Shown: positions 44,948 through 53,662, counted from the stretch's first letter. The stretch is 64,000 nt of DNA from ZAX-1 sp046533095 (GCA_046533095.1 JAJQRA010000040.1:1-64000); one strand, 5' to 3'. Translations and numbers: made by a program. Notes: generated from the sequence alone by a model not told the origin.

Positions 44948-45715
44948 ATGTTGCACATTGCTATCTGTGATGATAACGTAAAGTATGCCGGAGAAATTGA
45001 AACCCTTTTACTTCAGGAAGCAAAAAAGAATGTTTTTGACATTGAAACAGAAGTCTATATCGATGGCGACGAATTGATTAGAGATTATCAAGACGGGGTT
45101 CGATATGATTTCATTTATTTGGATATTGAAATGGAAAAAATGGATGGAATTAGTGCAGCAAAACAAATCCGGGATATGGATAGAACTGTACTCATCATCT
45201 ATCTTTCCAGCCATGAAGAATGCTGCAAAGATCTTTTCGTATATGAACCAGTCAGGTATATCCAAAAGCCAATGGGAAAAGATGCTTCCGAAAGGGATAA
45301 TTTCATGGATACTTTTAAGGGCACTTTTCTAGATGCTTGTAAGAGAACGGGCTATTTGGGTGTTTTTTTTCGTTACTCTTACAATAAAAAGCTTCATGAT
45401 GTCGCATTAAAGGATATTGTTTATTTTGAGAGCGATAATCGCGTGGTGTATATTCATCAAGTAGGTAGAAAGCATTCAGAATATTTTTATGGAAGGCCTT
45501 TAGATGAGATTGCGCAGGAATTAAAAAAAAGCAATAGACGCTTTTTGCGCATAAGCCGTTCCTATTTGGTAAATTATGACCACATTTGTGACATTACTCC
45601 TTTCGAAATATTTTTGAAAGATGAAAATGGTAAAAAGCACTCGATTGAAATAGCCAAAAATAAGAAAGCAGAACTTTTTCAGCAATTAGGGAAAATACAT
45701 AGTGAAGGGTGGTAG
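44948..45715 (+). CDS. AgrA-like LytTR response regulator
   Basis: A 255-residue protein. Receiver domain (1-130) with acidic pocket CDDN (Asp8-Asp9), phospho-acceptor Asp59 in FIYLDIEME and KP at the end of strand 5 (YIQKPMG). LytTR DNA-binding domain (about 145-250) with DIVYFESDNRVVYIH and RFLRISRSYLVN. AGGAGG precedes the ATG. It pairs with the kinase gene 4 bases downstream and most likely controls the export locus in answer to a secreted peptide. Confidence 0.95.
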   Translation: MLHIAICDDNVKYAGEIETLLLQEAKKNVFDIETEVYIDGDELIRDYQDGVRYDFIYLDIEMEKMDGISAAKQIRDMDRTVLIIYLSSHEECCKDLFVYEPVRYIQKPMGKDASERDNFMDTFKGTFLDACKRTGYLGVFFRYSYNKKLHDVALKDIVYFESDNRVVYIHQVGRKHSEYFYGRPLDEIAQELKKSNRRFLRISRSYLVNYDHICDITPFEIFLKDENGKKHSIEIAKNKKAELFQQLGKIHSEGW

Positions 45716-45719
45716 CTAT

Positions 45720-47027
45720 ATGAAAGAACCGTGGATCATCGTCGTTTATCTTTGCTTTGCATTTTTTGCAGTTTTCATAACGATGAAAAATATTTCAATT
45801 TTTTTCCCACCTGCAACGGTGAAAAAGCACGATTACATAACCCTAATGCTATACTTTGCCTTTCAAGTGCTTGTAAACTTCAATATGGGGCATTTACCTC
45901 TTTTGGTATTAATCCTAAACGTGGTGATTGTATTTATTTTGACGCTCCAGCGGAGAACAAGTATTAAGAGATGCGTTTTTTTTTCTTTTTATACCATTTC
46001 TATCTGGATGTTGCCGGAAGCAATTGTATGGCTATCATTGCGTAATGTCCCATTGTCCAAAATAGAATTTAATATTGCCGGTTCTGCCATAACCAAAGTA
46101 TGTATGCTAATTATTGTAATCGCTTCAAAGCAATTTTATAAGGGTGATGCAATCAGCAGGCACAATATGCCGACCCGATACTGGCTTATGCTGCTCTTAA
46201 TCCCATTAGGGAGCATCTATATTATGAATAACATGTTCGTGATTGCCGCAGCACACCTCGAATATAGTTTTTTTACAGCTATTGGTGCAATTGTTTTATT
46301 ATTTATGAATATAACGATTTTTTTGGTATATGACCGCTTTGCCCAATATACAGAAGTAAACAAACGTAATCTGATTTATGAACAGCAATTGGAATTATGT
46401 AGCCAAAATGCCGCCGAAAGACAGGCTAAAGATCAAGAAATAAGAAAGCTGCGCCATAACATGAAAGAGCATTTGACCTCACTGCATGGAATGGCTACAA
46501 AAGGAGACACATCATCCATTTCCAAATATATAGAGAATCTGATGCCGTTAAGTAGCCAGTATTGTCCAGATGACCTGTCTCGCACTGGAAATATAGTCGT
46601 AGATTCCTTGATAAATTATAAATGTAGCATAGCAAAAAGCGAAGGTGTGTCCATTAAAGGCAAAGTACTCGTTCCAGTTGAGCTACCTTTTCAAGGAGGT
46701 CATATCAGCATTATTTTGGGGAATCTTCTGGAAAATTCCCTTGAAGCTTGTAAAGATGTGGATGAGAACAAGCGATTGATCGAAATCAATTTGTTGTACG
46801 AAAAAAACATGCTCTTTATTACAGTAAAAAATTCTTTTACGGGAAAACGAAAGCAAACTAGTGATGGCACTTTTATGACAACAAAAAGAAATTCTAAGAG
46901 CCATGGTATCGGTTTGTTATCTGTAAGAGACGCAGTAAAACAGTACGATGGAGAACTGACGACAACTTGTAGTGATGGTGTATTTTGTGCTACGGTAATT
47001 CTTTTTGGAGCTGAAGAAAATTTCTGA
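45720..47027 (+). CDS. AgrC-like peptide-sensing histidine kinase
   Basis: A 435-residue protein. Six or so membrane segments fill residues 1-200, the peptide sensor typical of AgrC/BlpH/ComD kinases. The phospho-acceptor His is in KLRHNMKEHLTSLHGMA (about 245); the GHKL ATPase domain has the N-box NLLENSLEAC and G-box SHGIGLLSVRDAV. The start at 45720 has AAGGGTGG upstream; an earlier ATG lies in the regulator gene. It precedes the agrB-like gene by 12 bases. Confidence 0.93.
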   Translation: MKEPWIIVVYLCFAFFAVFITMKNISIFFPPATVKKHDYITLMLYFAFQVLVNFNMGHLPLLVLILNVVIVFILTLQRRTSIKRCVFFSFYTISIWMLPEAIVWLSLRNVPLSKIEFNIAGSAITKVCMLIIVIASKQFYKGDAISRHNMPTRYWLMLLLIPLGSIYIMNNMFVIAAAHLEYSFFTAIGAIVLLFMNITIFLVYDRFAQYTEVNKRNLIYEQQLELCSQNAAERQAKDQEIRKLRHNMKEHLTSLHGMATKGDTSSISKYIENLMPLSSQYCPDDLSRTGNIVVDSLINYKCSIAKSEGVSIKGKVLVPVELPFQGGHISIILGNLLENSLEACKDVDENKRLIEINLLYEKNMLFITVKNSFTGKRKQTSDGTFMTTKRNSKSHGIGLLSVRDAVKQYDGELTTTCSDGVFCATVILFGAEENF

Positions 47028-47039
47028 TGAGGTAAAACT

Positions 47040-47396
47040 ATGGAAAAACTCTCGCTTTTCTTGACAAACTATATCATAAGAAAAGGTGTGATACAAAAGG
47101 AGCAGAAAGACCTTTATTTTTATGGATTTCAATCAGGCTTGGAAATAATGCTCAATGTTTTGTGCAGTATATTCATTATGTTGTCATTAAATATGCTTTT
47201 AGACGGAATTCTCTTCTTTGTTTTTTTCATTCCTTTGCGTTCTTATGGGGGCGGACTTCATATGAAGAAGCATATAACTTGTCTTCTTTTTTCTTGTATT
47301 ACGCTAGCCGGGATCCTCTTAATCATTAAATATGTTGAGGTAAATCTAGTCTTTTCAATGATTCTGTTTGGCGTTTTTTTGTTGCCCTTAGCGTGA
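47040..47396 (+). CDS. AgrB-like peptide processing protease, N-terminal catalytic part
   Basis: A 118-residue frame with the AgrB core RSYGGGLHMKKHITC, in which His and Cys are 7 residues apart as in the catalytic pair of AgrB. Membrane segments at about 40-55, 57-70, 80-95 and 100-117. Typical AgrB proteins are about 190-200 residues; this one stops early (TGA at 47394-47396), and the missing C-terminus is in the next frame. No agrD-like precursor is visible next to it. It could still be active if the two pieces associate, or it may be decaying. Confidence 0.75.
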   Translation: MEKLSLFLTNYIIRKGVIQKEQKDLYFYGFQSGLEIMLNVLCSIFIMLSLNMLLDGILFFVFFIPLRSYGGGLHMKKHITCLLFSCITLAGILLIIKYVEVNLVFSMILFGVFLLPLA

Positions 47397-47611
47397 TAGG
47401 TTCGGTAAATCACCCAAATCGACCAGTTGAAGAGGAAGAAAACTTATTGTTCCAAAAAAAAATAAATTTATTTCTAATTCTTAGCCTTATTGCTGCATTC
47501 ATCTTTTTTCTAACGAAAGCCTCTCGCTGCCTTCTGTTAGAGGCTCTCGTCTTTGCACTTGTTGCGGTCACATCTTTTATTGGCAAAAGGTTATATTCCA
47601 AAACAGTTTAA
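47393..47611 (+). CDS. AgrB-like protein, C-terminal part in shifted frame
   Basis: A 72-residue frame starting with a GTG that overlaps the TGA of the first part (GTGA at 47393-47396). Its first residues IGSVNHPNRPVEEEE correspond to the loop that follows the fourth helix in AgrB (usual form: P..N+P.....E), and two membrane helices follow. One base lost or gained near 47390 would rejoin the two parts into a normal AgrB of about 190 residues. Either a frameshift mutation or a two-piece protein with coupled translation. Confidence 0.6.
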   Translation: MIGSVNHPNRPVEEEENLLFQKKINLFLILSLIAAFIFFLTKASRCLLLEALVFALVAVTSFIGKRLYSKTV

Positions 47612-48114
47612 GAAATACTCTGTTAATTTTCGAAAATCCTAACATCTTTCATTCCTTATAAGCTCTTGTTTTAAGGGTAAACATTCCGCCCCGGTATTGG
47701 TCGATTGAAACTAAAATCCGACCCAGTTTTATTGCTGATAATTGGCACACCGTCACGAAAGGGTTTTAAACCCTTAGATGCCGCAAAACAGCAAAATGAG
47801 TTGCTAAATCATTGACATTTATTCACTCTGGGTAAATACCCCGCCACTTGCGGCATCACTGTTCAATCGCGCCCCAAAGATACCCCGCTGCTTGCGGCGA
47901 GGAGATTCATTATATCAGTTACCGTATGCAAATCTACGAGCAGAAGGGATAATTCTACATGTTGAAAGGAACGGGCTGAATTTTGATATAGAATAATCCT
48001 ATTATTTAGGAAACTTCATTAGACAAAAAAAAATCCAAAAATCAGGAAGTACAATTGAATCGTTGCAACAATGGATACAATAACAAGAGATGAAACATGC
48101 TAAGGGAGGTTTTC
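47612..48114 (+). other. Structured gene-free leader of the exporter gene
   Basis: No AgrD-like or other short gene stands out. Secondary structure is dense: AAGGGTTT-T-AAACCCTT (47759-47775), GATGCCGCAA (47777-47786) pairing with TTGCGGCATC (47848-47857), GGGTA-AA-TACCC within the loop, and a repeated TACCCCGCYRCTTGCGGC block near 47837 and 47884. At 48051-48074 an ACAATTG..GTTGCAACAATGG block resembles the dyad ahead of the prepeptide gene. Confidence 0.5.
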
Positions 48115-50349
48115 ATGAAATATATTTTTGTAAAGCAGCACGATGCCACAGACTGTGCGGCCGCCTGCCTTAGCATGGTTTGCCTGCACTATAAAAAAGA
48201 GACGACGATTACGAAATTAAGGGATAGGATGGGGACGGATCTAAAGGGCACGAACCTGATCGGGCTTAGCAAATGTGCAGAAGGGCTTGGCTTTACGACG
48301 CAGGCGGTGCGGGTGGACAAGGCCGGGTTTATGAGCAGGTATACGCTCCCGGCGGTTGCGAACACCATCACCAAAGAGGGGCTTAGCCATTTTGTAGTCG
48401 TCTTTAAAATAACGGAAGCCTATGTTGTGGTCGGCGATCCGGCAAAGGACTTCATCAGGATAGGGATCGATGAATTCCTAAAAGACTTTACAGGGGCGCT
48501 CCTGATTCTAAAGCCAGGCCAAAACTTTGTTGGCGGGAAGATCAAGGGCGAGAAGGTCTTCCGCCGCTATGCAAGGCTCCTGCTGCCGCAGAGGAAGCTG
48601 TTCGCCTACTCCATCCTAGCTTCGCTGATCCTAACGGTGCTGGGGATAGCCTCGTCGCTGTTCAACAAGGTACTGATGGACGAGATACTGCCATATAAGC
48701 TAAAGGACACGCTGCTGCTGGTGCTGCTCGTATTCGTGGCGGTGTCGGTGACGCAGATCGTCATCGGCTTCGTCCGGCAGTGGATCATGATCCACCTGTC
48801 GCAGAAGATAGACATCCCGCTGATGCTCGGGTATTTCGAGCATATCTACAGGCTGCCAATGAAGTTCTTCGCAGCGAGGAAGACGGGGGACATCATCACA
48901 AGGTTCTCCGATGCGTTCACCATCAAGGATATTTTTACGAACGTCGCCCTGACGCTCGTCATGGATATCGTAATGGCGCTGATAACGGGGGTGATCCTCG
49001 TACGGCTGAACCTTACGCTGTTTACGGTTATCGCCTTCATGACCGCCATCAGCATCGGGCTGATCTTCGTCTTCAAGCAGCCATACAAAAAGATCAACGA
49101 GGAGCAGATGCAGCAGGCATCCATCCTGAACTCGCAGATTATCGAAGGGCTCCGGGCGGTTGAGACGATAAAGGGGAACGCCAATGAAGGGACCGAGCTT
49201 GAGAATATCGAGAAGGAGTACATCAGGTCGCTGCGGATCGGGAAGAAGGAGGGCATGCTCTCAAACGTGCAGGGCTCGGTTTCCAGCTTCGTGTCAACGG
49301 TGGGGAACCTGGTTTTAACCTACTTCGCGGTCATGCAGGTGATCAACGGGGACATTACCCTAGGCGGCATGATGACGTTCATGACGCTGTCCGGGTATTT
49401 CATGGATCCGGTAGGCAGGCTTGTAGGCCTGCAGCTCCAGATACAGGAAGCGAACATTTCCATGAAGCGCATGGCGGAAATCCTGGACTATGAAACGGAG
49501 CAGGGGACGTATGAAGCAGACCGCTGCCAGGAGCTGGCGAAGGTGGATGGGGACATCGAACTTAAGGGCGTCACCTTCCGCTATGGGAACCGAAAGCCGG
49601 TATTGAACCATATCAGCTTTACCATACCAAAAGGCAGGAAAGTGGCGCTTGTAGGGGCAAGCGGGAGCGGGAAGTCAACGGTTGCAAAGCTGCTGCTAAA
49701 ATACTACGAGCCGGAGGAGGGCGAAATCCTCGTTGACGGGGTCGATATCAACGAATACAGCAATGAATCCATCCGGAAAGCGGTTTCGTATGTGCCGCAG
49801 TCGATCGAGCTGTTCTCAAAAAGCATCTACGACAATATCAGAGTGGGCAGGGCAAACTCCACATTGGACGAGGTAAAGGAAGCCACAAAGGCGGCAGACG
49901 CCCATGGGTTTATCCGGAAGCTGCCGATGCAGTACTACACCTACCTGGAAGAAGCCGGGAATGGGCTGAGCGGCGGGGAGAAGCAGAGGATCGCACTGGC
50001 GAGGGCATTCCTAAAGAAGAATGAATTCTATATATTGGACGAGAGCACAAGCAATCTGGACTTTGCCACGGAGAATGTCATCTTCGATATGATCTACAAT
50101 AAATTCCGGAACAAGTCGATGCTGATTATTGCCCATAGGCTGGCAACGGTTAAGGGGTGCGACGAGATTATCGTAATGGAGCAGGGCGAGATTGTAGAGC
50201 AGGGGAGCCATGAGGCGCTATTGGAGAAGCAAGGGCATTATTGGAAGCTGTGGGAGATGCAACAAGGGAATTTTAAAGCTAGGCAGGAAGATGAATTTAA
50301 AATAGAGAAGGCTGAAGTTTTCCATGAAGATGAAATAAGCTATACTTAA
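48115..50349 (+). CDS. C39 peptidase-containing bacteriocin ABC exporter
   Basis: A 744-residue protein. N-terminal C39 peptidase with Gln8 and Cys14 in VKQHDATDCAAACLSM, His92 in LSHFVVVF and Asp108 in GDPAK; six membrane helices (about 160-440); ATPase with Walker A GASGSGKST (about 516), signature NGLSGGEKQR (about 618) and Walker B FYILDESTSNLD. It would cut double-glycine leaders and export the core peptide; a matching prepeptide is encoded next. Start at 48115 with AAGGGAGG five bases upstream. The gene uses many GCG, CGG and CTG codons and looks clearly richer in G+C than the signalling genes before it. Confidence 0.96.
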   Translation: MKYIFVKQHDATDCAAACLSMVCLHYKKETTITKLRDRMGTDLKGTNLIGLSKCAEGLGFTTQAVRVDKAGFMSRYTLPAVANTITKEGLSHFVVVFKITEAYVVVGDPAKDFIRIGIDEFLKDFTGALLILKPGQNFVGGKIKGEKVFRRYARLLLPQRKLFAYSILASLILTVLGIASSLFNKVLMDEILPYKLKDTLLLVLLVFVAVSVTQIVIGFVRQWIMIHLSQKIDIPLMLGYFEHIYRLPMKFFAARKTGDIITRFSDAFTIKDIFTNVALTLVMDIVMALITGVILVRLNLTLFTVIAFMTAISIGLIFVFKQPYKKINEEQMQQASILNSQIIEGLRAVETIKGNANEGTELENIEKEYIRSLRIGKKEGMLSNVQGSVSSFVSTVGNLVLTYFAVMQVINGDITLGGMMTFMTLSGYFMDPVGRLVGLQLQIQEANISMKRMAEILDYETEQGTYEADRCQELAKVDGDIELKGVTFRYGNRKPVLNHISFTIPKGRKVALVGASGSGKSTVAKLLLKYYEPEEGEILVDGVDINEYSNESIRKAVSYVPQSIELFSKSIYDNIRVGRANSTLDEVKEATKAADAHGFIRKLPMQYYTYLEEAGNGLSGGEKQRIALARAFLKKNEFYILDESTSNLDFATENVIFDMIYNKFRNKSMLIIAHRLATVKGCDEIIVMEQGEIVEQGSHEALLEKQGHYWKLWEMQQGNFKARQEDEFKIEKAEVFHEDEISYT

Positions 50350-50385
50350 ATGCGGTGTTAAACATATGTTTTACATATAGAGCTG

Positions 50386-50407
50386 TCAATTGGTTGCAAA
50401 CAATTGA
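50386..50407. promoter_or_regulatory. 22-bp near-perfect palindrome upstream of prepeptide gene
   Basis: Arms TCAATTG (50386-50392) and CAATTGA (50401-50407) with a TTGCAA centre; 10 of 11 pairs match. It lies 37 bases after the exporter stop and 98 bases before the prepeptide start. It is a candidate binding site for the AgrA-like regulator or another factor. Confidence 0.5.
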
Positions 50408-50447
50408 TGAAACGCTCCACAGTTGTTATAGCATTTGTGGACAAAAC

Positions 50448-50508
50448 AAAGAAATCAGAAGGAAGGTGGAATTGGTGTTTAAAAACATCAGAAAGGTGGT
50501 AATTATGG
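50448..50508 (+). repeat. Imperfect duplication of the prepeptide ribosome binding site
   Basis: ATCAGAAGGAAGGTGGAATT and ATCAGAAAGGTGGTAATTAT follow each other with a period of about 35. The second is the real binding site (AAGGTGG, 5 bases before ATG at 50505); the first has no ATG at the same place. Confidence 0.6.
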
Positions 50509-50882
50509 AATTATGCTATGATGGGGCATTGGTAATGCCTAGCAATTGGGTTGCGATGGACGAAGATGAGATGATGTACGTAGAGGGTGGCTATAAAATT
50601 ACTTTAAATAGAGCCATCATTGCAACAGCGTTTGTTAAAGTGATAGGTACAGTTGGTAAAATAGCAGCCAGGCAATGGCTAAAAACGGCATCTGGGAAAG
50701 CAATTGCAGGGAAAATCACGTCTTCCGTACTGGGCTTTGGAAAATCTTTCCTTGCATCAGGAGGATTTGCAGCATTTGCAGTGGAAGCCTTGGCATTTGC
50801 ACTTGCCGGAGTCTTGGTGGTTTCAGCGGTGACGATAGGAATTATATATGCAACGGATAAGACGGTGACACTAGGCTTCTAA
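50505..50882 (+). CDS. Double-glycine leader prepeptide with 96-residue hydrophobic core (bacteriocin-like)
   Basis: A 125-residue precursor. The leader (1-29) ends in DEDEMMYVEGG, the acidic double-glycine type cut by C39 exporters; LVMPSNWVAMDE before it fits leader motifs of Clostridia. The predicted core (30-125) starts YKITLNRAIIATAFVKVIG, carries several Lys/Arg, and then is rich in Ala, Gly, Val and Ile (FAAFAVEALAFALAGVLVVS), like a membrane-active or circular-type bacteriocin, though longer than most. It has no Cys. It follows the exporter gene directly. Start chosen because AAGGTGG precedes it; the frame is open 50 codons further upstream. Confidence 0.82.
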   Translation: MELCYDGALVMPSNWVAMDEDEMMYVEGGYKITLNRAIIATAFVKVIGTVGKIAARQWLKTASGKAIAGKITSSVLGFGKSFLASGGFAAFAVEALAFALAGVLVVSAVTIGIIYATDKTVTLGF

Positions 50883-50908
50883 AAATGTAAGCAATAAAAA
50901 TACAGGTA

Positions 50909-50948
50909 TTTATGCAAATGGTGTCAAAATGGCTACCATTTGCATAAA
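50909..50948. promoter_or_regulatory. 14-bp perfect hairpin after the prepeptide gene
   Basis: TTTATGCAAATGGT (50909-50922) pairs exactly with 50935-50948 over a 12-base loop. The stem is AT-rich and there is no T-run, so it more likely acts as a message-stabilising or attenuating element between the prepeptide and the next gene. Confidence 0.6.
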
Positions 50949-50972
50949 CTTGCAATACATAGAAGGTATAAT

Positions 50973-51530
50973 ATGGTAGATTATTTGATTGGTGGTGCAG
51001 TGGTTGTTGTTTTCGATATTGCATATGCCTGTTTAAGGCTCAGGAGTTTTCGCGCTCTTAATATATATTTAAGCGTTTGTGAACTTATTTTGTTGATATT
51101 ACTTTGGAAAACGTATATGAGTGGGAGTGCATGGCTTTCAACAAATATAGTTTTTCAAATAGTTTTTATAGTTGATATTGCAATAGGGTATAAAAACATT
51201 GTGAAAAGAAGAGGATTGTATGAGATCATATGGGCGAAGAATTATACGACCATACTTGCAATCGGATTGAGTAATTTAAAAGGCAATGTATATGACGCTG
51301 TTGTTAAGATAATGAAAAAAACACTCGTTGTCCCGTCAACATTCAGCAAAAAATGTTTATTGCTTTTATTGTTTAGCAAAGAAGAGGTTGTTTTTCGATT
51401 CGTATTTTGGGCGAAAGAAGATTATTTGCTTTATAAAAAAGACGCTAAGCTAGACATGTATCGGGTAGAAGAAGCAGAAGAAGCGGGAAAAGGCTTCATT
51501 TTAGTTTATAAATACGAACTGTCACGTTAA
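50973..51530 (+). CDS. Membrane protein, candidate immunity protein
   Basis: A 185-residue protein with three to four membrane segments in the first 80 residues (MVDYLIGGAVVVVFDIAYAC and ELILLILLW among them) and a soluble, basic, then acidic C-terminal half with AKNYTTILAIGLSNLKG. I do not recognise the family. Position directly after the prepeptide, with AGAAGG six bases before the ATG, is where bacteriocin immunity genes usually lie; the role is inferred from position only. Confidence 0.6.
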   Translation: MVDYLIGGAVVVVFDIAYACLRLRSFRALNIYLSVCELILLILLWKTYMSGSAWLSTNIVFQIVFIVDIAIGYKNIVKRRGLYEIIWAKNYTTILAIGLSNLKGNVYDAVVKIMKKTLVVPSTFSKKCLLLLLFSKEEVVFRFVFWAKEDYLLYKKDAKLDMYRVEEAEEAGKGFILVYKYELSR

Positions 51531-51641
51531 ATGATGACTTAAGCTTTGCATGGCATCCAGTAAATTATGCTGGTATATAATAAAAAATATGTCATCATAT
51601 GTTTGCATACAGATAAATTTTGAAAGAATTTGGAGGATATA

Positions 51642-52109
51642 ATGAATAGAATTCAAATAGGCTACAATAAGAGATTAAGGATGTCAAATGTGGTCGAGAG
51701 GGTGATAGAAAAAGATGAATTTGGGGAATTTGAAAAAATAGTAGAGCAGATGGAAGGATATATAAGATCAAAAGGCACTGTGCCCCTTGGTCCACTTATA
51801 CAATATACAGAAGCAAATGTAAATGAAAATGGCATAGTAGATATGGCTATAAAATTAATGCGTCAATGCAATAGCTATATACACAATGTGGAACTGCCAT
51901 ATAAAACACAATCGTTAATACGAATTACAAACTGCATCTATTGCCGCTATATTGGTCCAGAAGAAAAAATAAATTTTGCGTATGATAAAATCAACATAAC
52001 TGCTTTTGAAGAAGACATCCTACTAAAAGGGAATGCCTATACCATTTTTGTAGGCGAAGAAGACGATAGTATGGTAGCGGATATATTCATGGAACGGGCA
52101 GGGGGTTAG
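51642..52109 (+). CDS. Soluble protein of unknown function, GyrI/DUF5085-like
   Basis: A 155-residue cytoplasmic protein without membrane segments. The pattern, with VPLGPLIQYTEANVNENGI in the middle and strand-rich NFAYDKINITAFEED near the end, recalls GyrI-like or AraC-effector-binding folds as in DUF5085 proteins, but this is a weak assignment. GGAGG lies upstream of the ATG. A decayed second copy is at 57124-57356 in the same locus, so the gene belongs to the accessory module. Its role may be sensing or immunity; no catalytic motif is seen. Confidence 0.6.
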   Translation: MNRIQIGYNKRLRMSNVVERVIEKDEFGEFEKIVEQMEGYIRSKGTVPLGPLIQYTEANVNENGIVDMAIKLMRQCNSYIHNVELPYKTQSLIRITNCIYCRYIGPEEKINFAYDKINITAFEEDILLKGNAYTIFVGEEDDSMVADIFMERAGG

Positions 52110-52168
52110 GCGAGTGGCAATAACGTTCGTATAAATAATTTAACAAGATAAATGAGGAGGACTCCCTT

Positions 52169-52393
52169 ATGAACAATGGAGCAAAATATATTATTCTGGT
52201 AGTGGGTCTAATAATTGCAAAAGAGTGTATGGAACATTCCTATAAAATGAAGAAATCCATGATTAGAAGTGTTTTCCAGTTTGCGGTATGCCTGCCCGCA
52301 ATAATAGCGAACACCTGCCTGTCCTATGAAAGAGCCCCCTATTGCTTCCTGCCTATACTTACGTATGATAGCGTATTCCATTGTGACTCATAA
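52169..52393 (+). CDS. Small membrane protein, possibly truncated
   Basis: A 74-residue frame with GAGGAGG at good spacing. Two hydrophobic segments (about 6-18 and 33-48, FQFAVCLPAIIANTCL) suggest a small membrane protein. The C-terminus (ILTYDSVFHCDS) looks abrupt and the following 135 bases are open but unassigned, so it may be the start of a longer, broken gene. Function unknown. Confidence 0.45.
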   Translation: MNNGAKYIILVVGLIIAKECMEHSYKMKKSMIRSVFQFAVCLPAIIANTCLSYERAPYCFLPILTYDSVFHCDS

Positions 52394-52528
52394 AATAAAG
52401 AGTAGGCATGTGAAGAAATGATATATCTGACATCACATTCCGCATCATAATAAGTCCAAACGTCAGTATAATGTTCCATTTAAAGAATATGGCTATAATG
52501 AAAGAAGCTATGCACATGGAGAAAATCA

Positions 52529-53662
52529 ATGCGTAAACAAACTAAAACAATGAACCAGCTAAAGGACAGCCGCCTGCTCTACGATCAGGAACCACCTGCG
52601 TTCGGCTACATGCTGATCCTTATCACCCTCGCGCTCTTTGTAGTCGTAGCCGTCTGGAGCGTCAATACACCGAAAATATACATGGTCCGCTCCAATGGGA
52701 ACGTCCAAAGTACGAATAAGAACTACGTCATGCCCTCCTACACGGGCGAGATCCAGGGCATGTCCATCACGGAAGGCATGAACGTGGAGGAGGGGGATTC
52801 CCTGTTTACGATAAAAAGCAGCGAACTGGACCTGCAGGACATCCAGCTGCAGGGGCAGAAGGAAATCTACGAGGTGCAGGTTGCACAGTCCGAAAAACTG
52901 GTGCAGTCCATCAAGGACGACAGCAACGGCTTTGATCCGGCAAAACCCGAAGAGAATCTGTACTACAGCCAGTTTGAAGCGTACAAGAGCCAGATTGCGC
53001 AACAGCAGGTCGATGTAAGCACCTACAAATCCTATGGCTACACGGACGAGCAGATCGAGGCGGAGCTGGAAAAGAACCAAAACAAAATTTCCGAGCTATA
53101 CCATTCCACGATAAAAACAGTGGAGGACTCCATCCTGCAGGCAAAGGCACAGCTGGACTCGGTACAGGCGCAGCTTGACGCCGTCGGTAGCGGGCAGTCC
53201 GGATACACCGTCCATGCAAACGCAACCGGGATCGTACATATGATGGCGGACTACAGGGACGGGATGGTGGTGCAGGCGGCATCACCCATTGCAAGCATCT
53301 CGTCGGAAAATGACGAATATACGATCGTATCCCCGGTCAGCGCCGCAGATGCGGCAAGGGTAAGGGTGGGCGACAAGGTGGATATCCTGCTTTTGGGCCT
53401 GCCACAGACTATCTATGGGACGATTACAGGGAAAGTTTCAAGAATCGACAGCGACATCACAGCGGGCCAAAACGAAGACGGCGGCGCGTCCGACCCGTAT
53501 TTTAAGGTGTCGGTCGTCCCGGACTACACCTACCTAGTGAGCAGGAAGGGCGACAAGGTGAGGATATCGAACGGCATGGCGGTCGAAACCAGGATACAGT
53601 ACGACAAAATCAGCTATTTCAACTATGTGCTGGAATCGCTGGGGCTGCTGTTCGGGAAATAG
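52529..53662 (+). CDS. HlyD-family secretion adaptor
   Basis: A 377-residue membrane fusion protein. A cytoplasmic N-terminus, one membrane helix (about 27-47), a biotinyl-lipoyl-like half (PSYTGEIQGMSITEGMNVEEGD), a coiled-coil segment (about 100-225, rich in Gln and Glu) and the second lipoyl half (ANATGIVHMMADYRDGMVV), then a beta-barrel part (VRVGDKVDILLLG). Such proteins work with C39 ABC exporters in bacteriocin secretion (as LcnD or MesE do). GGAG precedes the ATG. Like the exporter it is rich in G+C, unlike the AT-rich genes between them, which suggests the two share an origin. Confidence 0.93.
   Translation: MRKQTKTMNQLKDSRLLYDQEPPAFGYMLILITLALFVVVAVWSVNTPKIYMVRSNGNVQSTNKNYVMPSYTGEIQGMSITEGMNVEEGDSLFTIKSSELDLQDIQLQGQKEIYEVQVAQSEKLVQSIKDDSNGFDPAKPEENLYYSQFEAYKSQIAQQQVDVSTYKSYGYTDEQIEAELEKNQNKISELYHSTIKTVEDSILQAKAQLDSVQAQLDAVGSGQSGYTVHANATGIVHMMADYRDGMVVQAASPIASISSENDEYTIVSPVSAADAARVRVGDKVDILLLGLPQTIYGTITGKVSRIDSDITAGQNEDGGASDPYFKVSVVPDYTYLVSRKGDKVRISNGMAVETRIQYDKISYFNYVLESLGLLFGK

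Noticed and set aside
47612..48114. agrD-like peptide gene
   Set aside because: Only frames of about 10 codons or fewer start here; none has an amphipathic leader or acidic tail typical of AgrD.
51531..51598. ATGATGAC / GTCATCAT inverted repeat
   Set aside because: Arms are only 8 bases with a loop of over 50 bases; not distinguishable from chance.
52394..52528. Possible coding relic upstream of the HlyD gene
   Set aside because: An open stretch (FKEYGYNERSYAHG) exists but matches nothing I can name, and the frame is short.
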